From: Petrolisthes cinctipes
Taxonomy: Eukaryota; Arthropoda; Malacostraca; Decapoda; Porcellanidae
Length of the DNA: 64,000 bases
Direction of reading: 5' to 3'
Assembly (NCBI GenBank): GCA_033782935.1
Contig: JAWQEG010001559.1
Span: 3,423,501 to 3,487,500 of the forward strand
The notes below the pieces were generated by a model. That model was given only the letters and a program-made list of their open reading frames with translations, searched no databases and was not told where the DNA came from. The position numbers and the translations under genes were made by a program. This document shows positions 45,421-56,457 of the stretch, one piece after another (position 1 is the first letter of the stretch; each line of letters starts with the position of its first letter).

Positions 45421-45944
45421 CCTGAAATTGAAAAAGTGCAATAGCCTACAATTACAATTCGCTCCATGATCTTGCATAAGCAACTTATGACCGCAATAGG
45501 GCGATACGACATAGTCGATCTTGGTTCGCCCCCTCTCTTCGGTATGGGAATGACATGTGCAAAGAAGTGCCACGAGTTTGGAAAATTCTGACCCCTCCAA
45601 ACCTCGTTTTACACCTGCAACAACTTGATCATGGACCAATGATCAAGATGCTTTATCATCTCATACCGAATCTCATCGGGTCCTGGGGATGTCCCACTAT
45701 AGGCTCCTAGGGCTTGGACAAGCTCTTGCATTGTTAGATCACTGTTGTAATCTAATTCATCTCCTGTGGCAAAGTCAATATGCCGCAGCTCTGTTACTCC
45801 TTGATGGGCAGGAAAGCTGGATGGTAATTTTCAGAGCTGCTAGCGAAAGAGAACTACCTGGCGTAGGCGTTAGCAATGTCTCTAGGGCCGTCATAGTTGA
45901 TGTTATTAAAAGAAATTTTGGTAATTCTATGTGATATTTTTTCC

Positions 45945-46400
45945 TTATTTATTTTTTTTTACAGTGGACCAGACTTGTGATATTGGTGTTTCCTTATTTA
46001 TACTAGAGACAAAGCATCGCCAGGAGTCTCGTTTGGCTTGTCTGATGATTCTACGAGCCCTAGCTCTCGCACGTTTATACTTACGAAAGTTCTCATCACT
46101 AATGTGATTTTTGAAAAGCCTGTAGGCTCTATTCCTGGCGTCCACCATGAAACTCTATGCTTTGCGCTATCTATCGAAATCTTAGGAATTGTTGCCATTG
46201 CGGATTTGAGGATACTATGTTTAACACTCTTTACTTTATCATCAATGGTTTCTCCAACAATTTCAATATTGACACTCTTTGTGAAGGACACCCAGTCTGC
46301 TTTTTTAACGTTAAATTTAGGTGCTGAAGGCTCTGTGATAGTGTCGCTTCTAAATTTAATCAAAATAGGAAATTGGTCGCTTTCCAATGAGTCATCAATG
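45945..46400 (-). pseudogene. LINE E endonuclease-RT linker
   Basis: ESDQFPILIKF completes the endonuclease fold (SDxFPI with Gln for His). WWTPGIEP and ARNRAYRLFKNHISDENFRK with RARARRIIRQAKRDSW form the conserved basic linker before RT. Frames change once near 46130. Confidence 0.8.
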
Positions 46401-46478
46401 GGTAGCCACTGGCAAGAGGCTGCAATTGATGGGGAAACCAGTGATAGGTCAAGGACGCTAAAATTACCGGTATTATCG

Positions 46479-46930
46479 TTAATTAACTCTCGTCGGACTA
46501 CCGTCGTTCAGAACAACCAAATTGGAATCACTGATTAGCCTAGCCACCTGTTCCCTCTTCCTATCATCCCGCAGGGAACCCCATAACGTATGATGAGCAT
46601 TGAAATCTCCTAAAATTAATTTACTACAAGGCAGATTATTCTGTAGATTAAAAACATCATCATAAGTTACCGTGTCAGGAGGACAGTAGACAGAACAGAT
46701 AGTCAGGTAGGTGCCACCGAATTTTACTCTGCAAGCGACACTTTCCAGAGGAAAATTACAGGGCACATCAGTGAATGGGAGGTTATGGCGGATGTAGATT
46801 GCCACCCCACCTCTCACCCCACGGTCTCCCCTGATTAAAATGAGATGAGTTTCTTGAAAGGCAATAGTATCGGCAGCGTAAGAAGAGGCCAAAAGTTTGA
46901 GTTCATTTAATCTAGCTCTAAGACTTCGAC
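46479..46930 (-). pseudogene. LINE E endonuclease domain
   Basis: CRSLRARLNELKLLASSYAA, then IAFQETHLI (catalytic Glu), GGVAIYIRHNLPF, TICSVYCPPDTVTYDD and KLILGDFNAHHTLWGS (intact Asp/Asn/His box). An EEP-family nickase. A frame change at 46480 separates it from the SDQFPI block. Confidence 0.88.
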
Positions 46931-47289
46931 AGTTCCACTAGATTATGGTGAGTGCAAAGATTATCGCTGTTTAGGGTTTTTTTGGGAGCCTCGTTCATGA
47001 GACCGAACCTTTTTGTGCAGGGAGGGAAGACCCTCCTCCTCCTCTGCACTTCCCGGGGATCTCCCTCGGGATGGTTTCGCGATGGTAGACTCCATCGCCT
47101 GCTCGTCTCCACGAGATACAGAGCCAGTCCTCGAACGGTTCGTCTCGCGAGAGACCGAACGACTCCCGGATGTATGCTTCATGGGAGTTAGATGAGCAGA
47201 ACACGAGACCTAGAAATTGCTACGGTGTCATGAGCCTTGTGGTGCTTGTTTTGCTGGGTTGATACAACAATTTCTTCCAGTTTCTTAGT

Positions 47290-47551
47290 CAATTTTTCTA
47301 CTTGAACCAATAATTTATTAACTTGATCATTTAATTATTTTTATCTCCTTATCTTTAGCCTTGATAACCACGCTAACAACAGTTGCATCAGCAGTGTGCC
47401 AGTCATTGCTGCAGCATACTGTGGGAGTCTGGTTAACCCCTTCCACCTTCCTCTTTGCCTCACCATAACTGACATCATGAGCCCTCATGTATGCCATTGC
47501 CTCAGTCTCCACTTTAAGGCTCCTGCAGTCACCTGCATTTGACTGGTGGGG
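47290..47551 (-). pseudogene. LINE E gag, C-terminal part
   Basis: NAGDCRSLKVETEAMAYMRA and VSYGEAKRKVEG are the segment that follows the last zinc knuckle in I-group LINE ORF1 proteins. Read on the minus strand it directly continues RCANCGDPYQS at 53148-53180 when LINE B is removed. Confidence 0.75.
47541..47551 (+). repeat. Left target duplication of LINE B
   Basis: gactggtgggg, matched by gactggtaggg at 53148-53158 with one difference. Confidence 0.75.
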
Positions 47552-47857
47552 CACAGTCTCGCTCCAGAACTGGTGGAGTGTTGACGTACTCGTGGCGCTC
47601 TGCCTCCATTCTCGTTTGTGTTGTTGTTTGGGTTATTTTGGAGCTCTTGTTTGTGTGTTTTTTGTTTTGTTTGTGAGTTCTTGTTTGTGTGTTGTTGTTT
47701 CTGTGGTGTTGCTGGTGTTGTTTGTCTGTTGTGGTTCTGTGTATAGTTTTGTTGTGATTGTCTGTGTGTGTGTGGGTGTGTGTGTGTGTCCCTGGCTGAT
47801 TGAGTGTTTAGTTGTTTGTGTTGTTGTTTGCTTTCCATCTAGGCCTTGCCTGGCCTG

Positions 47858-49096
47858 ATGGAGAGTGCGGATTCCTGCTTGGAGGCCGACTTGGCAATGA
47901 CGGAGGAAGACGAGTCTCCAATTGAGGATCACTGGCCTGAGCTGCCTTCTCGCAACCCTCCCCCCTCTCCTCGGTCACTCCGCAGCTCAGGTTGAAGCCG
48001 TCCACCTCCTCAACCTCTACCAAGCTACCCATTGATGCCTCGTCCGACTCCTCGCAGGATTCCGATGGTGTGGACTGTTTGCCTCCAGCTGCCAAGACGG
48101 CGAAGGGTGCTTCAGCTGTGCACGACGTACCTTCTCTGCCTCACCCTGGTGTTTCTTCTTTGTATACGAACTCCTTGCCCTCGTCCAACCTTCCTGCTTT
48201 TGCCCCGAGAGATGCCTATGTCAAACTCTCCTTCTCTGGAAACCCATCTACGGACACAAAGCTGCGTTGGTTGTCTGATGTCAACAGGGCCTTCCAGCTG
48301 CAGCGTGAACTAGCTGAAGTCAAGATGGCTCCTGTCACCTCCCGGTTTGTCTACATCTCTAGGAAGCGTCAGGACATCATTGATAGAGTGAAGGCTAGTG
48401 AATTTTTATCTCTGCCTCTCATTCTTGAAGACTCACCCGAGAGGCCTCGTAAGTTCCCCAGCTACATCCTCACCCGTTTTCCTATTGATGTTGACCCGAA
48501 ATTTGCCAAAGGATACCCTGGTGTGTACTCTGCCCGTCGTTTTTTCCAAGATGGTTCCCCCATTAGCCGTATTGTTGTTGTCTGGAGTCAACCCAATCCA
48601 CCTCCAAATGAGATTTCCTTTGATTTCCTCCCTTGTCTTCCACCGTGTGAGGTGAGGAAACTTCATAATGACCAGCCATGGTGCTACAGGTGCTGGGGAG
48701 TTGGGCATATATCCCGGTACTGTTCTGCCAGGCCGAAGTGTGCATGGTGTGCCGCCGACCATAATTCCAAGACGTGTCCTGTCAGGGGTGAACCATCATG
48801 TCCTGCTGCCTCCACTTCTGAGCCTTCACCTCCTGAGGATACGTCTCGATGGAAGTGTCCACGATGCCTTCAGCCAGTGGTTAATGTGTGGCATGGATGT
48901 ACTCGACGTCAGGTCCAGGCTCATGTCTCTACTATTGCTCCGCCTCTACCACCACCACCACCACCACCTCCCCCAGTCTGCTCCTCCTACCAGCCCTGCC
49001 TCACCTCCAGACCTGGCCCTCCACAAGTCCGTTGCTACACTCTTGGCACGATGTACGGCTCTCGAAAACCGCTTTTCTGCCCTTTAAGCCCAGATT
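47858..49096 (+). pseudogene. LINE B ORF1 (gag-like, CCHC)
   Basis: A start at 47858 (MESADSCLEADLAMTEEDES) runs to a TGA near 47993. The protein continues in the overlapping frame from 47992 for 368 codons, so one indel separates them. DAYVKLSFSGNPSTDTKLRW opens the nucleic-acid-binding core. Two zinc knuckles are CYRCWGVGHISRYC (near residue 230) and CAWCAADHNSKTC (near 251), and a third cysteine pair CPRC is near 290. A polyproline run precedes the stop. A frame-shifted coiled-coil stretch (STLVEAQQAIISTVTTLTEK) lies at 49140-49200, so ORF1 probably once extended to about 49320. Confidence 0.82.
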
Positions 49097-49319
49097 GATG
49101 GGCTAGTTGCCGCTCAGGCTGCCAATGACTCCAAACTCTCCACCTTGGTCGAGGCTCAGCAAGCCATCATCTCAACTGTCACTACCCTTACCGAAAAGAT
49201 GGATACTGTTGCATCTCGCCTTGAAAAGCTTTTCGAGTCAGTCCCTTCTCCTGGTCCATCTTCTTCTCCAGGTCGCTCATCTGCCCTCACTCACCGGACT
49301 TCTACCTCCAAATACAGAG

Positions 49320-49990
49320 TTCGCTAGTGATTGCCAGCTGGATGTCATCTCCTGGAATGTATGTGGTATCACCAGTTATGCTAAGCTCACTCAACTCAAG
49401 GCCTATGTTTTTCGTCATCATCCCAGTGTTATTTTTCTCCAGGAAGCATTTCCAGGATGGCGGCTCGCTGCTGGGCAAGCTCCTCCCCTCTCAGGTTATG
49501 TGCCATATGTTTATCTGGTAAGGAATGGTCTCCTGACTTACATACATAGCTCCTTGCCACATCGCCTTCTCCATACCTCCACTGATCCTGACATGACCAT
49601 TCAGCTATTAGAGGTTCTACCTGTGAATGGAGTACTCCAACTATGTAATGTCTATTCTGCCCCAGCTAGAATCACTCTTGAGGCTCTTTCTTCTTCAACA
49701 GTGCGTGTATATGGGAGATTTTAATGCTCAGCATTCTGATTTGGGTGATGGTTCTGGCTCTATTAATCGTAATGGTGTTCATCTCCTTTCATACATCTAT
49801 AAGCATCATCTGACACGCTGAGACACTGGTGGTGCCACTCATTACCGGGGAGGTACTCTGGATTACATCCTCTCGTCTGGCCTGATAGCATCTCAGGTCC
49901 TGTGCTCCTCCGTGCCAGACTTATTCTCTGATCACATCGCTCTTCGGTTTCATTATTCTCTACCTGTGGGGTCAAGTGCTTCAGCCACTC
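49320..49990 (+). pseudogene. LINE B endonuclease
   Basis: LDVISWNVCGITSYAKLTQL starts the fold, VIFLQEAFPGW has the catalytic Glu, VYMGDFNAQHSDLGDGSGS the Asp/Asn box, RGGTLDYILSS the next, and LFSDHIALRFHYS the terminal DH. Three frames are needed, with one stop at 49819. Confidence 0.85.
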
Positions 49991-50952
49991 GTTTGCGTAT
50001 TGCTGTGCCCCCTAAATATTGCCAGACTTACATCTTATTTATGGCCCATGTATTCCCTACATTTGACATATCATCAGCTGAACAGTTGTATTCTGATCTT
50101 GTATCTGCTACTCATTACTTTTATAGGCTATACGTCTCCCGGCCACACCTCCAGCATCGCCATACTGCCCACTCCTGGACGGTGGATGCAAGTATACAGG
50201 AGGCAAAGGAGGAGACTGAACGTGATGGCCTATTGTTTCAAACCAACCCAACCCCTGACCTACTCCATCGTTACCAGATGTCTAGGGACACTTTAGTTGC
50301 CCTGCAGGAGTGTGCTCACACTGAGTCTTGGCAGCGGTTTACGGACAGCATCAACCAGCATACAAATGTGGCTTCTAAGTGGCACCTCATCCGTCTGGTT
50401 GTTAAAAAGACACCGGCCACTGCTCGTCATCACACTCCTGCCGACTATGCCAAACAACTTGTCGATGCCTGGTCAGAACAATCTACCCCAGCCAGTCTAC
50501 CTATCCACATACAAGATGCACTCGCTTCCTGTGCTGCTGTCCATCGGCTACATCTAATGTCTGCTCTGTTACAAGATGATGACGATGATGCAGAGGAGAT
50601 AACTGAGGAGGAGTTGTGCCGTGCTCTCTATCGGGGTAGAGGTTTTTCCCCTGGTGATGATGGTATTACATATGCTGTGCTGTGCCTACTTCAACAAGTT
50701 CCTGGGAACCCTCTACTTCGACTGTACAATCTTTGTCTTCGTGACGGTTGTGTACCACGAGCCTGGACCAGCAGCACAATAATACCCATCCCTAAGCCCG
50801 GCACTGCGAAGTTCAGGCCTATTTCCCTTACTTCCTGTTTTTATAAGTTATGGAGAGAATCTTACTCAATCATCTCATGTACAGACTGCAGGATCGCCTT
50901 TCTCCATGGCTGTTTGGTTTCCTTCCCCAGAGGAGCACACATCACTGCCTAG
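49912..50952 (+). pseudogene. LINE B endonuclease end, linker and RT fingers
   Basis: 346 codons from the terminal endonuclease strand through a long linker (HHTPADYAKQLVDAWSEQ) to RT: EEELCRALYRGRGFSPGDDG, RAWTSSTIIPIPKPGTAK and FRPISLTSCFYKLW. The frame then shifts at about 50850, where the RT continues as MERILLNHLMYRLQDRLSPW. An Asp/Glu-rich run (QDDDDDAEEITEEEL) is a distinctive feature of the linker. Confidence 0.85.
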
Positions 50953-51450
50953 TCGACCTGTACTCTCGCCTTTCCAGGGACAGTGTGGTGGCCTTCATTG
51001 ACCTTCGAAGTGCCTTCGATGTTGCTAATAGAGACGTCATTTTGGATCAACCGGTTGACTTTGGGATAAAGGGAAATCTACTACAGTGGATTCGGGGCTA
51101 CCTGAGTAACAGGACCTCCCGTGTGTTTTTCAGTGGTGCACTCAGTCCTTTGCGCAGTTGTCATCTTGGTACGCCTCAAGGGGGTGTTCTCAGCCCATTG
51201 TTATTTAATATTCTGATGCATCGGTTGCTCACTTCTCTCCCTGATATTCCTGGAACTACAATTACATGCTATGCTGATGATATCTGTGTTCATTCTACCT
51301 CACCAAGGGATCTCCAACGGTTTCTTGACTCCTTCTCTGTGGCCTCCTCTCACTGTGGCATTATTGTCTCCCCAGATTAGAGCACAATATTCACCTGCTG
51401 CCTTCCTCAAGCTCAGCCAGCGTTCACCATTGGAGGGGCTGTCATTCCCA
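50850..51450 (+). pseudogene. LINE B RT palm
   Basis: LFGFLPQRSTHHCLVDLYSR, VAFIDLRSAFDVANRDVIL (first Asp), GTPQGGVLSPLLFNILMHR and CYADDICVHST (catalytic, near 51270). A TAG at 51378-51380 interrupts after GIIVSPD. The next segment continues in the following feature. Confidence 0.88.
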
Positions 51451-52972
51451 TGTGTTCCCAGTACTGCTACCTGGGCGCGCCAGTCAATATTTGGCCTATT
51501 GTCCATGCCAGACCTCAAGACCATCCCATTGTCCAGGACTTGTTGGGTTATCTCCAGCGCCGACTTACACCACTTCAATGGCTCTCTAACAACTCCTTGG
51601 GCATCTCCATCCCAGTAGCCAGGACCAATTATATTGCTTTTATCCGTTCAGTTGTTGATTACCTCTCCCCTGCTCTGATTCAACTTCCTAGGGCTACTCT
51701 GGAAACTTTAGAAAAATTTCAGAGTAGAGCAATGAGAATATTTCTCGGCTGTCCAATATCGACCAGGATAGTGAACATGCAGTGTGATTTGCGTCTTCCC
51801 CCATTAATCGAGAGAATTTATTGTAATGTTACTTGCTTCACTGTCAAGTGCCTCCATTTCCCACTTCTTTCACCCCATTACTCTCAATTAGTCAGGACTT
51901 CTCTTAGACCAAACTCCCCTGTCCCTCCCATACTGCCTGCTGGACGTACTCTTATAAGGTCTGTTTCCTCTTTGCTCCGTAGTCTTAATATAGATATAAT
52001 GGTTGCAGACGTCCCCCCAGGGCCCCCTCCATGGATGCTACCAACACCTGATGTGAGCTTTACACCTACTTCCAATTCGGACCTGCCTTTTCTACAGCGG
52101 CAGTTGGCTCTGGAACACATAGAAACAGTGACTTCCTCCATCACAGATCTATACTGCCTCTACACTGATGGCTCATTGCAGGTGGATGGTACAGCAGGTC
52201 ACCTCCAGGGGGCTGGGTTGGCCGACATCTCTGTAACCACTCTAGCTCAACATTGTGTGAACTGTATGCCATTCTGGATGCTGTTAGTGTTGTTTGTCAA
52301 TGTGGAGTGAATGCTGCCATTTTTTGTGACTCCAAACCTGCCCTTCATTCCCTCTCTAGTGTTCAGCCCACACACTCTACTGTTATTCAGCAGATTTTAT
52401 CGTTTTTGGCCTTATTGCGTCATCATAACTTGACTGTCAAATTATTATGGGTGCCATCCCATGTAGGTTTACGTCACAATGGTACAGTTGACAGACTTGC
52501 AAAGGAAGTCTGCCATCTGCCTCCTCGTGGTGTTGGACGTCCTCTCTCCCTGACATGTTACCTTTCTAGAGTTCGCTCCGCCGCTCTCCTCCCTGTACGG
52601 CGACGCAGGGATGCAGAGAGGCCCTTCAGCATCACCATCACCCATTACAAGTCTGTCTGCCGTCACAAATATTCCTACCGTCGTCGAGGCCTCATGGTTC
52701 GAAGGCATAATGTAGTCTCTGCTCGTTTGAGGCTTGGCTACAGGCCACCGTGGCAGGTTGCTGGGATGCAGGGTGAGCCTCCCTTCACTGAGTGTCGCTT
52801 GTGTCGAGCACCTCGTGCTAACACTATAGAGCACTATTGCCTAGCCTGCCCCGCTGTCCGACACTTGCTGCCCCAGGGCCTGCCACTTGATGTGGTTTGT
52901 CGACACCTGCTGAACCATCAGGTTCTGGAAGAACTTCTGGTGCGCCACCCTCGTTTTGGTGGATTTAAGTAG
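51450..52972 (+). pseudogene. LINE B RT thumb, RNase H and C-terminal tail
   Basis: NYIAFIRSVVDYLSPALIQL is the thumb. RNase H begins CLYTDGSLQVDGTAG. A deletion and frameshift near 52195-52250 removes part of the next strand, and it resumes with CELYAILDAVSVV (Glu), AIFCDSKPALHSL (Asp) and LWVPSHVGLRHNGTVDRLAK. The tail CRLCRAPRANTIEHYCLACP is a cysteine/histidine cluster that ends the polyprotein at 52970-52972. Compared with the remnant at 38640-39795, that copy keeps the stretch missing here. Confidence 0.87.
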
Positions 52973-53147
52973 GTCATGATGTAAATATTTGTCTGTGTGC
53001 TTGTGCTTCATTCTGTTATGTTTTCGTGATGTGTGTATATGTGCTTGTGTGTGTGTGTGGTCATTGGGTTCTCGGGAGTCTTGCCTACCCTTGTGTACTG
53101 TTGTCTGCCTATTGACTGACGCTACGGCGCAATGAATTAAAAAAAAA
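52973..53147 (+). repeat. LINE B 3' UTR and A tail
   Basis: G/T-rich UTR ending cgctacggcgcaatgaatt followed by nine A. Confidence 0.75.
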
Positions 53148-53780
53148 GACTGGTAGGGGTCGCCACAATTAGCACACCTGAAAATTGTCGCAGAACACAA
53201 AGATGTCTCGTGACTGATTCTGAATCCTTACCAAAGCACCTCAATGCTGTGTGTCCGAATTTCTGGCAACGGAAACAACGCATAGGTTTCTGTACAGTCG
53301 GCGGCAAAAGTCCTGTCACCTCACTTGCTTCACCGGGACACGCAATGTTCATATACTCGAGATTATTATGTGTAGAAACTTGTGTATTTCTCATGTCCAT
53401 GAACACTGCGAGTCTCAGTGAAGCAAGTGAGGCGCCAGGACTTCTGCCGCCGACTGTACATATGGTCGGACATTAACTATTTCGTATCCAATCTTAACTG
53501 TGTCCGGGATCTGAGCTGAAGCAAAAGTCAAGAAACATAAGCCAGATTTCTCTCTCATGTTCTCTCTCTTCTTGGTCATGCTTCGAACATCAACAATGCC
53601 TTGGTCCTCCATGCCCTTTAAATTGTCTACTTCATCCATGGGTGCCAAATCCCTATGGAAAATGATGCCCTTACAGGTATTTGGGCCTACTGGAATTGAG
53701 GCGTCTATTTGCATAACGAGATAAGCGACACAACTCAAGTTTTGAGAAAAATGGGTTAAAAGTTTAACATCAGTGTGCAA
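53148..53780 (-). pseudogene. LINE E gag, middle and zinc knuckles
   Basis: IPVGPNTCKGIIFHRDLAPM, then KSGLCFLTFASAQIPDTVKI and VNVRPYV form the fold before the knuckles. PMRCFRCQKFGHTALRC is a clean CCHC knuckle (CX2CX4HX4C) and CANCGDPYQS starts the second. A 162-bp MITE (53295-53456) separates the two halves, adding a frame break. Confidence 0.83.
53295..53456. mobile_element. Palindromic Tc1-type MITE in LINE E gag
   Basis: Terminal inverted repeats start CAGTCGGCGGCAAAAGTCCT and extend about 60 bp inward with mismatches, so most of the 162 bp folds on itself. TA dinucleotides flank both ends (53293-53294, 53457-53458), the target duplication of Tc1/mariner elements. The gag frame reads through when it is taken out (VRPYV to PMRCFRC). 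Confidence 0.82.
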
Positions 53781-53919
53781 AAGGCTATAGTCTCTCTATT
53801 TATACTTCATTTTAAGCCTTATTAAATACTCTAAAAGGGGATATGGACTTCACCACGTAAATTGTAGATGTTTACTAGGAGGGATGACAGTGCTAACTCA
53901 ATTTTGCCAGAGGTGGTGT

Positions 53920-54351
53920 TTACCCTGTTATGCAAATAGACGCCTCAATTGTGGTTTTCACTCTGAGGTCATGAATTTGCGTCAGTTTAAGGAGATCCTT
54001 AACCTGGGATGCCTTCAGCACTTTAACCAGGAGACTACCATCACACAACTTCTTAACATAATCAAGACTGCCACCCACCTGACCATCAAGGAACTTTTTG
54101 ATGATAAAGGGGTTAACAGTCTTGAGAGACTGACCCACGTCCACACATCGAACATTAACATAACGAGCATTCATGGGAGGAATTTCAATATCAAATTGTC
54201 GTTGTCTGTCTGCCGTTGGGGTTCCATTATCGTCCGCCATTGTCCTAGTTTGGTCCTTGGTCGTTAACCTCCCTCTTTGAAGAGGAGGGAGGATAGTCGG
54301 GGAAACATCCATCCTGGACATCAGACTACATCCGACCCCTCTTCCTATCAC
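53920..54351 (-). pseudogene. LINE E gag, N-terminal part
   Basis: MADDNGTPTADRQRQFDIEI (ATG near 54240) is the likely start. It is followed by NARYVNVRCVDVGQSLKTVN and GSLDYVKKLCDGSLLVKVLK, the N-terminal fold of LINE gag-like proteins. It continues, after a frame change near 53920-53780, in the next gag piece. The residues before MADD are 5' leader. Confidence 0.7.
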
Positions 54352-55059
54352 ACCAACATAACTCCCTTAACCCCCCAAAATGGACTATAATTTAGGGAAG
54401 AGAGTAAGTTTCCTCTACTCGCCCCCCCCCCCCCAGTGGAAGCCTGGCGGCGTTCTCCAGTACCAGCTAGGAAATCGGAGTTTGTGCGGGAAAAACTTCC
54501 CCACCACCGAACCTGCCTAATGCGAGGGGTGGTGTAGTAGGAACTCACCCCCCAGGCGAATACCAGTGCTCAGACAGAGAAAAAGAGGTGCCCAAATGAC
54601 GCATAAGACTACTGGGCCCCACTACCACAAGGTTTCCCCTGGGGCAGCGAGTGCTGCGGGTCTGGCGTGGGGAGCAACTAACTACTTTACTACATTACTG
54701 GTTGTCCTCCAGCAAGACCAAAAACACTGAAGGTGCACCAAAGCAGTGCAGCAAACCGCTGCAAAATTACTTTACTTTATATTTTACTAAGGCAAAGAGA
54801 CAACAGACCACTGCTGGTGAGAGGCCCCGGTATAACAGGGTAACTCCACGGACAGTGCGTGGTATCTGTTGCCGCTATGCACAGAGAGGACATAGTCTTA
54901 CCACTACAAAGGCTAGACCGAGACTGAGTGGTCCTGGCAATGGCAATGGTGGTGGGAGTAAAGAGGATAAAAAACAAAGAATGTGTGATATATATCACTA
55001 GAGGTTAGTAAGGAAATAGAAACATAGTAGTAGTGTACAAGTTCCTGGGCTCAACCAGG

Positions 55060-55354
55060 TTGCTGCCATGTTTATTCTAATTTTCAAGCTTAATATTCTC
55101 ATTCTTTTTTACTGCCTATCTATTCAATATGCTTATTTGCCACCGTCTATCTATTTATTTTATTTTATTGTCACCGTCTATTTCTTCATTGTATTCTCTC
55201 ACACTCTCCAATTTTCCCTCTCTCACTCTATCTTATTAATTACTCAGTTACTCTTATTTTTGTCATTACCATTTTATTTGTATATTGATTTTATTTTTTG
55301 TTTTTATTAATTTTTTTAATTTATTTTATTAACTTTTTTTTTCTAAAGAGGCAC

Positions 55355-55425
<71 letters not shown>

Positions 55426-55598
55426 GGGTACATCTCATCTTTTTATTATATCTATTTAAATATATATTTATATATTTTATTTTTATTCGTTTACACCTCT
55501 CCTTTTTATTTTATTTATTTATTTATCTATTTAGTATTATTTTTTTCTACTATTTGGAGGGCCAGTTCACTTTTTTTGTGTCCCGGTTACACCTCATC
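55060..55598. repeat. T-rich low-complexity stretch with (GT)n
   Basis: Pyrimidine-rich sequence with a GT array at 55363-55424. Nothing coding. Confidence 0.85.
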
Positions 55599-55667
55599 TT
55601 TTTTTTTTTTTTTAATAATAATAATAATAATAGCATGTACAGAGTTTTACACTGTTTTGTCTCAGTT

Positions 55668-56457
55668 CACATAAAATCTTTTAGCTAAGTTATTCTGTTT
55701 GGTTCCCTCATAGTTAGTTGTTAGTCCATATAAGTTATTATTAAGTTCTAGTGCTGTTGTTTTTCTCCAAATATCTTTTGCTCTATTCACTAATAGTTCT
55801 TTTATTATTGGTGAATTAGCTCGGTTGTGTAGTTCTTCATTGTTTACTATATCAGGGTATTTTATGTTATAAATGAATCTTAGTGCCTTATTTTGGATTA
55901 TTTGAAGTGGATATCAATAAGAATTTTTCATGGCTACTTTTGGAATTGGTGGGTATTCTATTATTGGTCTCATTAATGCTAAATATAATTTTCTATTATT
56001 TCTTGCAGTAAGTCCATTAAATTTGTATAATCTAATAAGTATGTAGTTTAATTTATTAATTTTATCTGATATAAAGGTTTTATAACCTGTTCTGGTTATG
56101 TTCAGTCCAAGTACAGTACCTTCGGTTGCATACTCATATATTTCACCATCTGCCACTACTGGAGCTGAGGTTGTTCTACCTATAGGTATTATTTTGAATT
56201 TAGTTGCATTTGCCTGGATTTTCCATTTCTTTTCGTAGTTATTTATGCTTTCAATAGCGTTTTTTGTGTGCATTGATTAAAGTTCTTTTGAATTCCCTGG
56301 ATATGCTACTATTTGTGTGATATCGTCTGCAAATACAACATATTCGCTGTATGGTGTAGGTTGTGGCATGTCTGAAGTATAAAAAATAAAAAGGGTTGGT
56401 GAAAGACATCTTCCTTGAGGAACTCCACTTTCTAATTCAAATGGTGGTCCCAGGTAA
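55668..56457 (-). pseudogene. LINE F RT palm and thumb
   Basis: After a frameshift at about 56460 the RT continues: PFELESGVPQGRCLSPTLFI, YVVFADDITQIV (catalytic pair near 56330), a stop at 56276, then KKWKIQANATKFKIIPIGRT and VLGLNITRTGYKTFISDKI. A TGA near 55912 splits the thumb from QIIQNKALRFIYNIKYPD, and it ends LAKRFYVN with a stop near 55665. Confidence 0.83.

Larger units (their letters stand above)
44646..47551 (-). mobile_element. LINE E, 3' part
   Basis: A minus-strand I/R1-group LINE: gag C-terminus (47554-47290), endonuclease (46930-46380), linker, RT (45420-44653). The remainder of gag lies at 53148-54351, beyond the nested LINE B. It is truncated at 44646. Confidence 0.82.
47552..53147 (+). 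mobile_element. LINE B, near full length
   Basis: 5.6 kb, from a G/T-rich 5' UTR through ORF1 (knuckles), endonuclease, RT and RNase H to a 3' UTR ending in a short A-run. Inserted antisense in the gag of LINE E, with 11-bp target duplications. There are several frameshifts, but every domain is present. RNase H after RT places it in the I/LOA/R1 assemblage. Confidence 0.87.
53148..55000 (-). mobile_element. LINE E, 5' part
   Basis: Gag coding pieces at 54351-53920 and 53780-53148 and, further 5' on this strand (54352-55000), a GC-rich untranslated region with a C-run at 54423-54436. The 5' limit is unclear. Confidence 0.7.

Noticed and set aside
47485..47858. Cysteine/valine-rich ORF across the LINE B start
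   Set aside because: G/T-rich 5' UTR of LINE B read as protein; it crosses the LINE E/LINE B boundary.
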